Below, in pieces: positions 1-8,248 of a stretch of DNA of 64,000 nt; position 1 is the stretch's first letter; each line of letters opens with the position of its first letter. This DNA comes from Streptomyces sp. PsTaAH-137. Lineage in GTDB: Bacteria > Actinomycetota > Actinomycetes > Streptomycetales > Streptomycetaceae. The notes beneath the pieces are model-generated. The model ran no database searches. It was not told where the DNA came from and was given only the letters and a program-made list of their open reading frames with translations. The stretch covers positions 496,001 to 560,000 of the forward strand of contig NZ_QLLY01000002.1 in NCBI RefSeq assembly GCF_003259365.1, read 5' to 3'. The position numbers and the translations under genes are program-made.

Positions 1-117
1 GAGCCCCTGGAGCGCGGGACGACCGTGCTCGTGATCGAGTCGCGCGGCACCCGGCAGGTCGCAGTCATGGCCTGGACCGATCCTCTCCTCGTCGACGGCG
101 ACGGCGGCGCCCGCTAA
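1..117 (+). CDS. C-terminal end of NfeD-like membrane protein (5' truncated)
   Basis: The first 38 codons of the window form an open frame that runs in from the left edge and stops at TAA 115-117. The visible residues (GTTVLVIESRGTRQVAV, then WTDPLL) look like the end of a small beta-barrel (OB-like) domain, as found at the C-terminus of NfeD proteins. NfeD proteins are membrane partners of flotillins and are usually encoded next to them; a flotillin gene starts 13 bases downstream. The assignment rests mostly on this context because so little sequence is visible. Confidence 0.55.
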   Translation, partial: EPLERGTTVLVIESRGTRQVAVMAWTDPLLVDGDGGAR

Positions 118-130
118 GGAGACGTCAAGG

Positions 131-1285
131 ATGTTCGGATATCGCGTTCCCGCTCCCGACGAGGCGATGTTGATCTCGGGTGGCAGGCGGGGACTTGGGG
201 GAGCGCCGTTCCGCGTCGTCACCGGGCACGGGAAGTTCGTGCTGCCCGTGTTCCGCAAGACCCGCTTCCTGTCGCTGGCCATGGCGGAGGCGGAAGTCGT
301 CGAGAAGTGCGTGACCAAGCAGGGCATCGCGCTGACCGTGCGCGCCGTCATCGCCTTCAAGGTGGGCAACGACCACGAGTCGATCGTCAACGCCGGGCAG
401 CGGTTCCTGTCCGACCAGGAGCAGATGTCGGTGCTCACCGGGCGGATCTTCGCCGGTCACCTGCGTTCCATCATCGGCTCGATGACCGTCGAGGAGATCG
501 TCACCGAGCGGCAGAAGCTGGCGACGGAGGTGCTGGACACCTCCAAGTCCGAGATGGCGAAGATCGGGCTGCACGTCGACTCGTTGCAGATCCAGTCCAT
601 CGACGACGGGGCCACCGGGTACATCGAGGCCATGTCGCAGCCGCACAAGGCGGCCATCCAGCGCGCCGCGAAGATCGCGCAGGCGCAGGCCAACCAGGCC
701 GCCGTCGAGGCGGAGCAGGCGGCGGCCCGTAAGCAGGCCGAGTTCGCGCGGCAGACGGCGATCGTGCAGGCCGAGTTCAGCGCCGAGGTGGACCGGGCCA
801 AGGCGCAGGCCGACCAGGCCGGGCCGCTGGCGCGGGCGCACGCGCAGCAGGAGGTGCTCGAAGCGCAGACCGAGCTGGCGCTCAAGCAGGCCGAGCTGCG
901 GGAGAAGGAGCTGATCGCGGAGATCGTGAAGCCGGCGCAGGCCGATGCCGAGCGGATCCGGGTCCTTGCCACGGCCGAGGCCGAGCGCATGAAGATCCAG
1001 GCCGAGGCCGCGGCGTCCTACGACCGGGTCGCGCTGGACCGGATGCTCATCGATCAGTTGCCGCAGATCGTGAAGGAGGCGTCGGCCGGGCTTGCCGGGG
1101 CCAATGTCAATGTCCTGAACGGGGCCGACGGGCTCGGCGAGATCGCGGCCGGGCTCGTGGGGCAGGGGCTGACGATCCTCGACTCGGTCCGCAAGAACCT
1201 GAGCGGCGACGACGTCGGCTCCGCCGTTGAGCGGTACGTCGGGGCTCCGCGCCACGGCGACGACGGCCCCGTCGAGGTCCGCTGA
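131..1285 (+). CDS. Flotillin-like SPFH-domain protein
   Basis: This 384-residue protein has an SPFH/band-7 domain over roughly residues 20-185, then a long Ala/Glu/Gln-rich coiled coil (about 180-290, with many AEAE and QAE steps), then a glycine-rich tail. This is the flotillin/FloA-T plan: a membrane-associated scaffold of functional lipid microdomains. There is no classic signal peptide; the hydrophobic N-terminus probably lies on the inner face of the membrane. The ATG has an AAGGAG-type ribosome binding site just upstream, overlapping the stop of the preceding NfeD-like gene, so the two are very likely one operon. The family is clear from the domain plan; the cellular role here is inferred. 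Confidence 0.9.
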   Translation: MFGYRVPAPDEAMLISGGRRGLGGAPFRVVTGHGKFVLPVFRKTRFLSLAMAEAEVVEKCVTKQGIALTVRAVIAFKVGNDHESIVNAGQRFLSDQEQMSVLTGRIFAGHLRSIIGSMTVEEIVTERQKLATEVLDTSKSEMAKIGLHVDSLQIQSIDDGATGYIEAMSQPHKAAIQRAAKIAQAQANQAAVEAEQAAARKQAEFARQTAIVQAEFSAEVDRAKAQADQAGPLARAHAQQEVLEAQTELALKQAELREKELIAEIVKPAQADAERIRVLATAEAERMKIQAEAAASYDRVALDRMLIDQLPQIVKEASAGLAGANVNVLNGADGLGEIAAGLVGQGLTILDSVRKNLSGDDVGSAVERYVGAPRHGDDGPVEVR

Positions 1286-1316
1286 CGCGTTCTGGTACAG
1301 CGCAGTCGTGGCTGGT

Positions 1317-1449
1317 CGCGCAGTTCCCCGCGCCCCGGTGGGGGCTTCTCGCGCAGTTCCCCGCGCCCCTGAAGGCTGCGCTCCGCGCGCCTTCCCCTGA
1401 TGAGATGCCGCACGAAGTGCGCATCTCAGGGGCGCGGGGAACTGCGCGA
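1317..1449. repeat. Intergenic cluster of the dispersed palindromic repeat
   Basis: Two direct copies of the core CGCGCAGTTCCCCGCGCCCC (1317-1336 and 1350-1369) are followed by an inverted copy (1428-1449). Between them, at about 1400-1427, lies a hairpin block GAGATG(c)CGCAC...GTGCGCATCTC. Direct and inverted copies can pair into a long stem just after the flotillin gene, so the cluster may stop transcription before the riboswitch unit. The same blocks recur near 49.6-49.8 kb and 60.5-60.8 kb, and inside two coding sequences of this window. Confidence 0.85.
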
Positions 1450-1494
1450 CCAGCCCCCACCGGAGCCGCGGACGACCCCGAATCGAGGGGCCCG

Positions 1495-1645
1495 GTACAG
1501 TGAAGGCGTCGTCATCAAGCGTGTGTGAGGGGAAGCCGGTGGGAGTCCGGCGCTGACCCGCAACCGTCACAGCCGGATTGCCTCACCCGCCTCATGATCG
1601 GCTCAGAACCGTCGAGGCATACGGAGCTGGAGCCGCCCGGTACCA
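1495..1645 (+). promoter_or_regulatory. Cobalamin (B12) riboswitch
   Basis: The stretch 1528-1566 carries the conserved core of cobalamin riboswitches: GGGGAAGCCGGTGGGAGTCC, then GGCGCTGACCCGCAACCGT. The core is followed by a B12-box-like part (AGCCGGATTGCC) and a closing arm near 1600-1640. The outer limits are approximate. It sits 50-200 bases before the start of the ECF-transporter operon. The known behaviour of the class is that bound adenosylcobalamin lowers expression downstream, so the operon should be on when B12 is scarce. Confidence 0.86.
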
Positions 1646-1698
1646 GCAGTGCGTGCCGTGCCGCCCGGCTCCCCGCAGGGAGAGGCACCCGCCCCAGC

Positions 1699-2937
1699 AT
1701 GAACATTCGCCGCAGCGCCGCACTCGTCGCCGCGACCGTCGTGATCGGCGCCTCGGCGGCGCCGGCCGCCTTCGCGGACGGTGCCTCCCCCTCGGCCTCC
1801 CCGAAGGTCGTCGTACCCAGCGGCCTGTACGGGTCGAGCGACCCCACGTACGACGGCGTCTGGCGCCAGTCCCTCGCCCTCGTGGCGCAGACGACGGTGG
1901 ACGTCGAGCCCGCCGCGAAGGCCGTCGACTGGCTGGCCGGCCAGCAGTGCGAGAACGGCGGCTTCGCCGCGTTCCGTGCCGAGCCGGGCAAGGCCTGCGA
2001 CGCCAAGACGCCCGTCGACAGCAACAGCACGGCCGCCGCCGTGCAGGCCCTGGCCGCCGTGGGCGGCCACGAGGGCGAGGTCGTCAAGGGCGCGACCTGG
2101 CTGAAGCAGAACCAGAACGCCGACGGCGGCTGGGGCTACAACCCGGGCGGTGCCAGCGACGGCAACTCCACCGGGGTCGTGCTCGGCGCCCTGTCCACCT
2201 CCGGCGACGAGCCCGCCGAGGTCCGGTCCGGGACCGGCAAGTCCGGTACGGACGCGCTCGGCACCCTGGCCCTGCCCTGCTCGGAGGGGAAGAACGGCGG
2301 CGCGCTCGCCTACCAGCCCGACAAGAAGGGCGAGCTCACCGCGAACGCCGACGCGACCGCGGCCGGTGTGCTCGGCGCCCTCGGCTCCGGTTTCGCCGCC
2401 GAGAAGGGCGAGGCCCCGGACGCGTACACCTGCGAGAGCGGCGACGACGCGAAGACCGCCAACGGCATCGCGCACAACGGCGCCGTGTACCTCCAGAACC
2501 AGCTCTCCACTCACCTGTACCTGAAGTCGCAGCTGGCCGGCGCCACCGACCAGCCCGACTACGGCAACACCGCCGACGCGGTCACCGCAGTCGCCGCCAC
2601 CGAGGGCATCAAGTACACGAAGGACCCGTACGCCTGGCTGGAGAAGAACGCGCAGGACTGGGCGAAGGGCGCCGGTCCCGCCGCCTACGCGCAGTTGATC
2701 TTCGCCGCGCACGCCACCGGCAACGACCCGCGCGACTTCGGCGGCACCGACCTGGTCAGCGCGCTGAACAAGACCGGTCCCGCCCCGGCCTCCGCCAAGT
2801 CCGCCGCCGATTCCGGCGACGAGAAGAAGGACGACGACGGCGGCAGCTCGGTGTCCTGGTGGATCGTCGGCGTCATGTTCATCGCCGCCGTCGGCGTCGG
2901 GATCCTGATCAGCGGGCGTAAGAAGCAGCAGAAGTGA
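1699..2937 (+). CDS. Secreted, membrane-anchored alpha/alpha-toroid protein (prenyltransferase/squalene-oxidase repeat), likely B12-binding
   Basis: The product has 412 residues: an N-terminal signal peptide (cleavage after AFA, about residue 26), then QQ...NGGF and QNADGGWGY-type repeats (about residues 80-150 and onward) that mark the alpha/alpha-barrel of squalene cyclases, prenyltransferases and animal transcobalamin/intrinsic factor. A Ser/Asp/Lys-rich linker leads to a C-terminal membrane segment (about 383-405) and a basic tail. An open frame reaches back to 1525, but that part lies within the riboswitch, so ATG 1699, directly before the signal peptide, is the better start. It is the first gene of the riboswitch operon and overlaps the next gene by GTGA. 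Inference: a surface protein that captures cobalamin or a corrinoid for the ECF transporter. No enzymatic role is indicated. Confidence 0.82.
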   Translation: MNIRRSAALVAATVVIGASAAPAAFADGASPSASPKVVVPSGLYGSSDPTYDGVWRQSLALVAQTTVDVEPAAKAVDWLAGQQCENGGFAAFRAEPGKACDAKTPVDSNSTAAAVQALAAVGGHEGEVVKGATWLKQNQNADGGWGYNPGGASDGNSTGVVLGALSTSGDEPAEVRSGTGKSGTDALGTLALPCSEGKNGGALAYQPDKKGELTANADATAAGVLGALGSGFAAEKGEAPDAYTCESGDDAKTANGIAHNGAVYLQNQLSTHLYLKSQLAGATDQPDYGNTADAVTAVAATEGIKYTKDPYAWLEKNAQDWAKGAGPAAYAQLIFAAHATGNDPRDFGGTDLVSALNKTGPAPASAKSAADSGDEKKDDDGGSSVSWWIVGVMFIAAVGVGILISGRKKQQK

Positions 2938-3572
2938 GCCGCGCCGCCCGGCTGCTGCTCGTCCTGCTCACGGCCGTCCTCGGCCTCGCCGTCGCCGCGC
3001 CCGCGCAGGCCGCCGGATACCGGTACTGGTCGTTCTGGGAGAACGACGGCGGCTCGTGGACGTACGCGACCATGGGGCCCTCGCAGAGCAAGCCGTCGGA
3101 CGGTGATGTCGAGGGGTTCCGGTTCGCGGTGAGCGCGGACTCGAAGGACGCCACCAAGCCGCGCGCCGCCGCCGACTTCACGGCGGTGTGCGGCGACACG
3201 GCCGCGCAGGACGGGAAGAAGCGGGTCGCGGTCGTCATCGACTTCGGTACGGCGGCGGACGCGCCCGACGGCGAGACCCCGCCGAAGGCGCGCACCGCGT
3301 GCGCCCGGGTCGGCGAGGACGCGACCGCCGCGGACGCGCTGGCCGCCGTCGCCAAGCCGCTGCGCTACGACAGCAGCGCGCTGCTGTGCGCCATCTCCGG
3401 GTATCCGGAGACCGGCTGCGGCGAGCAGGTCGGTCAGAAGAAGGACCAGGAACCGAAGCAGGACCACGGACAGGGCGGCTCGCTGCCGTCCGTCGGCGTC
3501 CTCGCGGGTGTCGTCGCCGTCGTCGTGCTCGGCGGTGCGGCGATCTGGCAGGCCAAGCGCCGCCGCGGCTGA
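2934..3572 (+). CDS. SCO2322-like secreted, membrane-anchored protein
   Basis: This protein of 212 residues has a signal peptide (to about residue 27, ending PAQA-AG), an extracellular domain starting YRYWSFW and containing a long beta-rich stretch, three or four Cys residues, and a C-terminal membrane helix (about 184-204) with a basic end. It starts with GTG overlapping the previous stop. The YRYWSFW...WTYAT...G opening is what I recall of actinobacterial proteins named after S. coelicolor SCO2322, whose function is not established. Its place between the toroid protein and the ECF genes, under the B12 riboswitch, suggests it works with the toroid in substrate capture, perhaps like the beta domain of transcobalamin. 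That last step is inference. Confidence 0.8.
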   Translation: MSRAARLLLVLLTAVLGLAVAAPAQAAGYRYWSFWENDGGSWTYATMGPSQSKPSDGDVEGFRFAVSADSKDATKPRAAADFTAVCGDTAAQDGKKRVAVVIDFGTAADAPDGETPPKARTACARVGEDATAADALAAVAKPLRYDSSALLCAISGYPETGCGEQVGQKKDQEPKQDHGQGGSLPSVGVLAGVVAVVVLGGAAIWQAKRRRG

Positions 3573-3574
3573 TC

Positions 3575-4699
3575 ATGGGTCTCGACGCGCTGCGGGCCCC
3601 GCGGGCGGGCCGTTCCCGTTCGCTGCATCCGGGCGCCTGGTGGATCTGGGCGCTCGGCCTCGGCACGGCCGCCTCCCGCACCACGAACCCGCTGCTGCTC
3701 GCGCTGCTCGTCGGCGTCGCCGGTTACGTGGTGGCGGCGCGCCGGACGGAGGCGCCGTGGGCCCGCAGTTACGGCGCGTTCGTGAAGCTGGGGCTCGTCG
3801 TCATCGGGATCCGGCTGGTCTTCGCCTGTTTCCTGGGCTCGGCGATCCCGGGCTCGCACATCGTGATGACGCTGCCCGAGGTGCCGCTGCCGGACTGGGC
3901 GCAGGGCGTGCGGATCGGCGGGCGGGTCTCGCTGGAGGGGCTGGTGTTCGCCCTGTACGACGGGCTGAAGCTGGCGGCGCTGCTGATCTGCGTCGGCGCC
4001 GCGAACGCGCTGGCCTCCCCGTCGCGGCTGCTGAAGTCGCTGCCGGGCGCGCTGTACGAGGCGGGCGTCGCGGTCGTCGTCGCTCTGACCTTCGCGCCGA
4101 ACCTCGTCGCCGACGTCCGGCGGCTGCGGGCGGCGCGCCGGCTGCGGGGCCGTCCCGACAGCGGGCTGCGCGGGCTGCTCCAGGTCGGGCTGCCGGTCCT
4201 GGAGGGCGCGCTCGAACGGTCGGTGTCCCTCGCCGCCGCCATGGACGCGCGGGGCTACGGCCGCACCGCCGAGGTGCCGCCCGCCGTGCGCCGGGCCACC
4301 GCCGTGCTCACCCTGGGCGGTCTGATCGGGGTGTGCGCGGGCACGTACGGGCTGCTCGCCTCGTCGGGCGCCGGGTACGGGCTCCCCGTGCTGCTCGCCG
4401 GGGTGGCCGCCGCGCTCGGCGGGCTCTGGCTGGGCGGGCGGCGCTCGGTGCGCACCCGCTACCGCCCCGACGTGTGGGGGGTACGGGCCTGGCTCGTCGC
4501 CGGATCGGGTGCGGTCGCCGCCGCCGTGATGATCTTCAGCGCCACCCGCGACCCGGCCGCGCTCCAGCCGTCCGTGGTGCCGCTGACGGCGCCCGCGCTG
4601 CCACTCCTGCCGGCGGCGGGGGTTCTCGTCGGGCTGCTCCCGGCGTTCATCGCGCCCGTACCCGAACCCGTAGAGCGAAAGCAGGAGTCGTCGTCATGA
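3575..4699 (+). CDS. ECF transporter transmembrane component (EcfT/CbiQ-like)
   Basis: The 374-residue protein has several hydrophobic membrane segments at both ends and a cytoplasmic region with the two short Arg-containing coupling motifs of EcfT proteins: AARRLRG (near residue 190) and AMDARGYGR (near 226). These contact the ATPases. It forms the energising module with the next gene and starts 2 bases after the previous stop. Its end overlaps the ATPase start (ATGA), typical of translational coupling. The C-terminal third is longer than in minimal EcfT proteins and adds further membrane segments. Confidence 0.88.
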   Translation: MGLDALRAPRAGRSRSLHPGAWWIWALGLGTAASRTTNPLLLALLVGVAGYVVAARRTEAPWARSYGAFVKLGLVVIGIRLVFACFLGSAIPGSHIVMTLPEVPLPDWAQGVRIGGRVSLEGLVFALYDGLKLAALLICVGAANALASPSRLLKSLPGALYEAGVAVVVALTFAPNLVADVRRLRAARRLRGRPDSGLRGLLQVGLPVLEGALERSVSLAAAMDARGYGRTAEVPPAVRRATAVLTLGGLIGVCAGTYGLLASSGAGYGLPVLLAGVAAALGGLWLGGRRSVRTRYRPDVWGVRAWLVAGSGAVAAAVMIFSATRDPAALQPSVVPLTAPALPLLPAAGVLVGLLPAFIAPVPEPVERKQESSS

Positions 4700-6330
4700 T
4701 CCGCTTCGAGGACGTCTCCGTGACGTACGACGGCGCGTCGGGGCCCACCGTGCGCGGGATCGAGCTGCACGTGCCCGAGGGCGAGCTGATGCTGCTGGCC
4801 GGTCCGTCCGGCGTCGGCAAGTCGACGCTGCTCGGCGCGGTGAGCGGGCTCGTGCCGCACTTCACCGGCGGCACCCTGGCCGGGCGCGTCACCGTGGACG
4901 GCCGCGACACCCGTACGCACAAGCCGCGCGAACTCGCCGACGTCGTCGGCACCGTCGGCCAGGACCCGCTCTCGCACTTCGTGACGGACACCGTCGAGGA
5001 CGAACTCGCCTACGGGATGGAGTCGTTGGGGCTGCCCGCGCCGGTCATGCGGCGCCGCGTCGAGGAGACGCTCGATCTGCTCGGCCTCGCCGGTCTGCGG
5101 GACCGGCCCATCGCCACGCTCTCCGGCGGGCAGCAGCAGCGCGTCGCGATCGGCTCCGTCCTCACCCCGCACCCGCGCGTCCTGGTGCTCGACGAGCCGA
5201 CGTCGGCGCTCGACCCGGCCGCCGCCGAGGAAGTCCTCTCCGTGCTCCAGCGGCTCGTGCACGATCTCGGGACGACCGTGCTGATGGCCGAGCACCGCCT
5301 TGAGCGGGTGGTGCAGTACGCGGATCAGGTCGCGCTGCTCGCGGGGCCCGGGGAGCCGCTGCTGGTCGGGGACCCTGCCGCCGTGATGGCCGAGTCGCCG
5401 GTGTATCCGCCGGTGGTGGGGCTCGGGCGGCTGGCCGGATGGTCGCCGTTGCCGCTCACCGTTCGGGATGCGCGGCGCGCGGCCGCCGGCCTGCGGGACG
5501 AGCTTGCCTCATCGCCTTCGGCTGCCGAGCGCGCCGCGTCGGTGGCTGAGCGCGCAGTTCCCCGCGCCCCTGACAGCGAGCTTCTCGCCCGGGTCGGGAA
5601 GCTCGGGGTGCGGCGGGGGCGGGTCGACGCCCTGCGCCACGTCGAACTGGACGTCTCCCCCGGCGAGATCGTTGCCCTCATGGGGCGGAACGGCGCCGGG
5701 AAGTCCACCCTGCTCTCCACCCTCGTAGGGATGATCAAGCCGACCGCCGGATCGGTGCGCGTCGGAGACGCCGTGCCGCACAAGACCGCGCCCCGCGACC
5801 TCATCCGCAAGGTCGGCCTCGTCCCGCAGGAACCCCGCGATCTGCTCTGCGCCGACACGGTCGGTGCCGAGTGCGCGGCCGCCGACAAGGACGCCGACGC
5901 GGAACCCGGCTCCTGCCGGGAGCTGCTCGGCGAGCTGCTGCCGGGCATCGCCGACGGCACGCACCCGCGTGATCTGTCCGAGGGCCAGCGGCTCACCCTG
6001 GCGCTGGCGATCGTGCTGACGGCCGCGCCGCCGCTGCTACTCCTCGACGAGCCGACGCGCGGGCTCGACTACGCGGCGAAGGGCCGCCTCGTCACCATCC
6101 TGCGCGGGCTGTCGGCGCGCGGGCACGCCATCGTCATGGCCACGCACGACGTCGAACTCGCGGCGGAGCTGACCCACCGGGTGGCGATCCTCGCGGACGG
6201 CGAGATCGTCGCGGACGGTCCGACCCCGGAGATCGTCACGTCGTCGCCGTCGTTCGCGCCGCAGGTGGCGAAGGTGCTCGCGCCGCAGCCGTGGCTGACC
6301 GTCACGCAAGTACGGGAGGCACTGACGTGA
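4696..6330 (+). CDS. ECF transporter fused double ATPase (EcfA-EcfA')
   Basis: Two ABC ATPase domains lie in one 544-residue chain. Domain 1 has Walker A GPSGVGKST (36-44), signature LSGGQQQR and Walker B VLVLDEPTSALD. Domain 2 has Walker A GRNGAGKST (about 331-339), a modified signature LSEGQR and Walker B LLLLDEPTRGLD. It drives uptake with EcfT and the S component encoded on either side. The linker at residues 286-293 (RAVPRAPD) is encoded by a complete copy of the dispersed palindromic repeat (5551-5573), an unusual in-frame insertion into a conserved gene. The start overlaps the EcfT stop by ATGA. Confidence 0.92.
   Translation: MIRFEDVSVTYDGASGPTVRGIELHVPEGELMLLAGPSGVGKSTLLGAVSGLVPHFTGGTLAGRVTVDGRDTRTHKPRELADVVGTVGQDPLSHFVTDTVEDELAYGMESLGLPAPVMRRRVEETLDLLGLAGLRDRPIATLSGGQQQRVAIGSVLTPHPRVLVLDEPTSALDPAAAEEVLSVLQRLVHDLGTTVLMAEHRLERVVQYADQVALLAGPGEPLLVGDPAAVMAESPVYPPVVGLGRLAGWSPLPLTVRDARRAAAGLRDELASSPSAAERAASVAERAVPRAPDSELLARVGKLGVRRGRVDALRHVELDVSPGEIVALMGRNGAGKSTLLSTLVGMIKPTAGSVRVGDAVPHKTAPRDLIRKVGLVPQEPRDLLCADTVGAECAAADKDADAEPGSCRELLGELLPGIADGTHPRDLSEGQRLTLALAIVLTAAPPLLLLDEPTRGLDYAAKGRLVTILRGLSARGHAIVMATHDVELAAELTHRVAILADGEIVADGPTPEIVTSSPSFAPQVAKVLAPQPWLTVTQVREALT
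5551..5573 (+). repeat. Dispersed palindromic repeat copy inside the ECF ATPase gene
   Basis: An exact copy of CGCGCAGTTCCCCGCGCCCC followed by TGA sits inside the coding sequence. It is read in the frame Arg-Ala-Val-Pro-Arg-Ala-Pro-Asp, so the TGA at its end is out of frame and harmless. It falls in the linker between the two ATPase domains. Confidence 0.88.
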
Positions 6331-7151
6331 CCCTCGACCGGCAGGCGAACCCCGTCCGGCTCGGCCCGCGTTCCGTCGCCGCGCTGCTGCTGGTCAGCGC
6401 CGTCGGCGTGGTGTCGATCGGCTGGCCGCTGATCGCCGGACCGGGCTCGCAGGTGACCGCGCACGCGCAGGACGCGCCCTGGCTCTTCGCCGCGCTGCTC
6501 GTCCTCCTCGTCGCCGTCGTCGCCGCGACGATCTCGGAGTCCGGCATGGGTCCGAAGGCGGTGGCGATGCTCGGCGTGCTGGCGGCGGCGGGCGCGGCGC
6601 TGCGGCCCATCGGCGCGGGCACGGCCGGGATCGAGCCGATGTTCTTCCTGATGGTGCTGAGCGGGCGGGTGCTCGGGCCGGGGTTCGGGTTCGTGCTGGG
6701 CTCGCTCAGCATGTTCGCGTCCGCGCTGCTCACCGGCGGGGTCGGGCCGTGGATGCCGTTCCAGATGATCTCCATGGGCTGGTTCACGATGGGCGCCGGG
6801 CTGCTGCCGGGGGCGGACTCGCTGCGCGGGCGGGGCGAGCGGCTGATGCTGGCCGGGTACGGGTTCTGCGCCGCGTTCGCGTACGGCACGATCATGAATC
6901 TGTCGGGCTGGCCGTTCATCGACTCGCTCGCGTCGTCCGTCGCGTACCAGCCGGACGCCTCGCTCCACGACAATCTGGCCCGCTTCCTCGCCTACTGCCT
7001 GGCCACGTCGCTCGGCTGGGACCTCGGCCGGGCCGCGCTGACCGTCGTGCTGACCCTGGTCGTGGGCGGGGCGGTCCTGAAGGCGCTGCGCCGGGCCACG
7101 CGGCGGGCCGCCTTCACGGCCGACGTCAGCTTCGACGACCCGCGCCCGTAG
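6327..7151 (+). CDS. ECF transporter S component, probably for cobalamin or a corrinoid precursor
   Basis: A 274-residue integral membrane protein with about six hydrophobic segments and the small-residue-rich helix (AALRPIGAGTAGIEP, then GRVLGPGFGF) typical of ECF substrate-binding subunits. GTG overlaps the stop of the ATPase gene. The family is supported by hydrophobicity and operon. The substrate comes from the B12 riboswitch that heads the operon, not from residues I can recognise. Cobalt is a possible alternative, although the surface toroid protein favours a corrinoid. Confidence 0.82.
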   Translation: MTLDRQANPVRLGPRSVAALLLVSAVGVVSIGWPLIAGPGSQVTAHAQDAPWLFAALLVLLVAVVAATISESGMGPKAVAMLGVLAAAGAALRPIGAGTAGIEPMFFLMVLSGRVLGPGFGFVLGSLSMFASALLTGGVGPWMPFQMISMGWFTMGAGLLPGADSLRGRGERLMLAGYGFCAAFAYGTIMNLSGWPFIDSLASSVAYQPDASLHDNLARFLAYCLATSLGWDLGRAALTVVLTLVVGGAVLKALRRATRRAAFTADVSFDDPRP

Positions 7152-7167
7152 GGCCCGTCCGCGGAGG

Positions 7168-8220
7168 TCAGGCGCCCAGCGCGGTCCCGCCGACCGGGCG
7201 CATCCTGCGCCGGACGGCCGGTGGCGCGGTGGAGTTGCGGACCACGAGTTCGGGTTCGTGGAGCAGCTCCGTGGCGCTGGTGGGGACGCCTCCGATCTGG
7301 TTGGCGAGGAGGGTGACGGCCGCCCGTGACATGGCCTCGATGGGCTGGCGCAGGGTGGTCAGCGGCGGGTTGGTGTAGTTCATGAAGGCGGAGTCGTCGT
7401 AGCCGACGACGGAGAGGTCCTCCGGGACGGCCAGGCCCGCGCGGCGGGCCGCGCGGATGGCGCCGAGGGCCAGGATGTCGCTGCCGCAGATGAGTCCGGT
7501 GATCTGCTGCCGGAGGAGTTCGCCCGCCGCCGCCTGGCCGCCCTCGAAGGAGAACAGGGCGTGCCCCACGAGGTGTTCACGGGCCTGCGGTCCGTGCCGG
7601 GCGGTCAGGCGGGTGAAGGCTTCGGCCTTGCGGCGGGACGGGCCGTGGTCGGAGGGGCCGACGAGGAGGCCGATCCGGGTGTGGCCGAGCGCGGTGAGAT
7701 GGGCGTGGGCCTGTTCGACGGCGGTGGCGTCGTCGGTGGAGACCTGGGGGAAGCCGAGCGGCCCGTGCGCCGTGGAGGGTTGCGCGACGGCCGCGTTCAG
7801 CAGGACCACGGGCACGCCTCGCTGGACGAGGGAGTCGTACTCCTGGGTGTTGAGGCCGCCGCAGAAGATCACGCCGCACACGTGCTGGTCGAGCAGCATG
7901 GAGACGTACTCGGCCTCGGTGAGGCCACCGGCGGTCCTGGTGCACAGCACGGGTGTGAAGCCGAGCTGGACCAGGGCGCCGCCGGCGACCTCGGCGAGGG
8001 CGGGGAAGATGGGGTTCTGCAGTTCGGGCAGTACGAGCCCGACGAGGCGGGAGCTGCTGCCGCGCAGCTGGGTCGGCCGTTCGTAGCCGAGGACGTCGAC
8101 CGCGGTGAGGACCGCCTTGCGGGTGGCGTCGGAGACACCGGGTTTGCTGTTGAGGACGCGGCTGACGGTCGCTTCGCTGACGCCTACGCGGCGGGCCACT
8201 TCGGAGAGCCTGCGAGCCAT
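7168..8220 (-). CDS. LacI-family transcriptional regulator (first of two paralogues)
   Basis: 350 residues with an N-terminal LacI helix-turn-helix (VARRVGVSEATVSRVLN, about 8-24) and a periplasmic-binding-protein-like effector domain (for example LVGLVLPELQNPIF and SVVGYDDSAFMNYT). It is the last gene of the leftward sugar operon, 28 bases after the alpha-glucosidase gene, with only a weak ribosome binding site. It is strikingly similar over its whole length to the regulator at 16921-17898 and has the same recognition-helix sequence, so both probably bind the same operator. The effector is probably an alpha-gluco-oligosaccharide; this is inferred from neighbours. The C-terminal 20 residues are an extension missing in the paralogue. 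Confidence 0.9.
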   Translation of the reverse strand: MARRLSEVARRVGVSEATVSRVLNSKPGVSDATRKAVLTAVDVLGYERPTQLRGSSSRLVGLVLPELQNPIFPALAEVAGGALVQLGFTPVLCTRTAGGLTEAEYVSMLLDQHVCGVIFCGGLNTQEYDSLVQRGVPVVLLNAAVAQPSTAHGPLGFPQVSTDDATAVEQAHAHLTALGHTRIGLLVGPSDHGPSRRKAEAFTRLTARHGPQAREHLVGHALFSFEGGQAAAGELLRQQITGLICGSDILALGAIRAARRAGLAVPEDLSVVGYDDSAFMNYTNPPLTTLRQPIEAMSRAAVTLLANQIGGVPTSATELLHEPELVVRNSTAPPAVRRRMRPVGGTALGA

Positions 8221-8248
8221 GGGAGTTGCTTTCTGTCGGGCGGGCCGG

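Noticed and set aside
1525..1698. N-terminal extension of the toroid protein
   Set aside because: The extra 58 codons lie inside the cobalamin riboswitch, and a signal peptide begins at ATG 1699.
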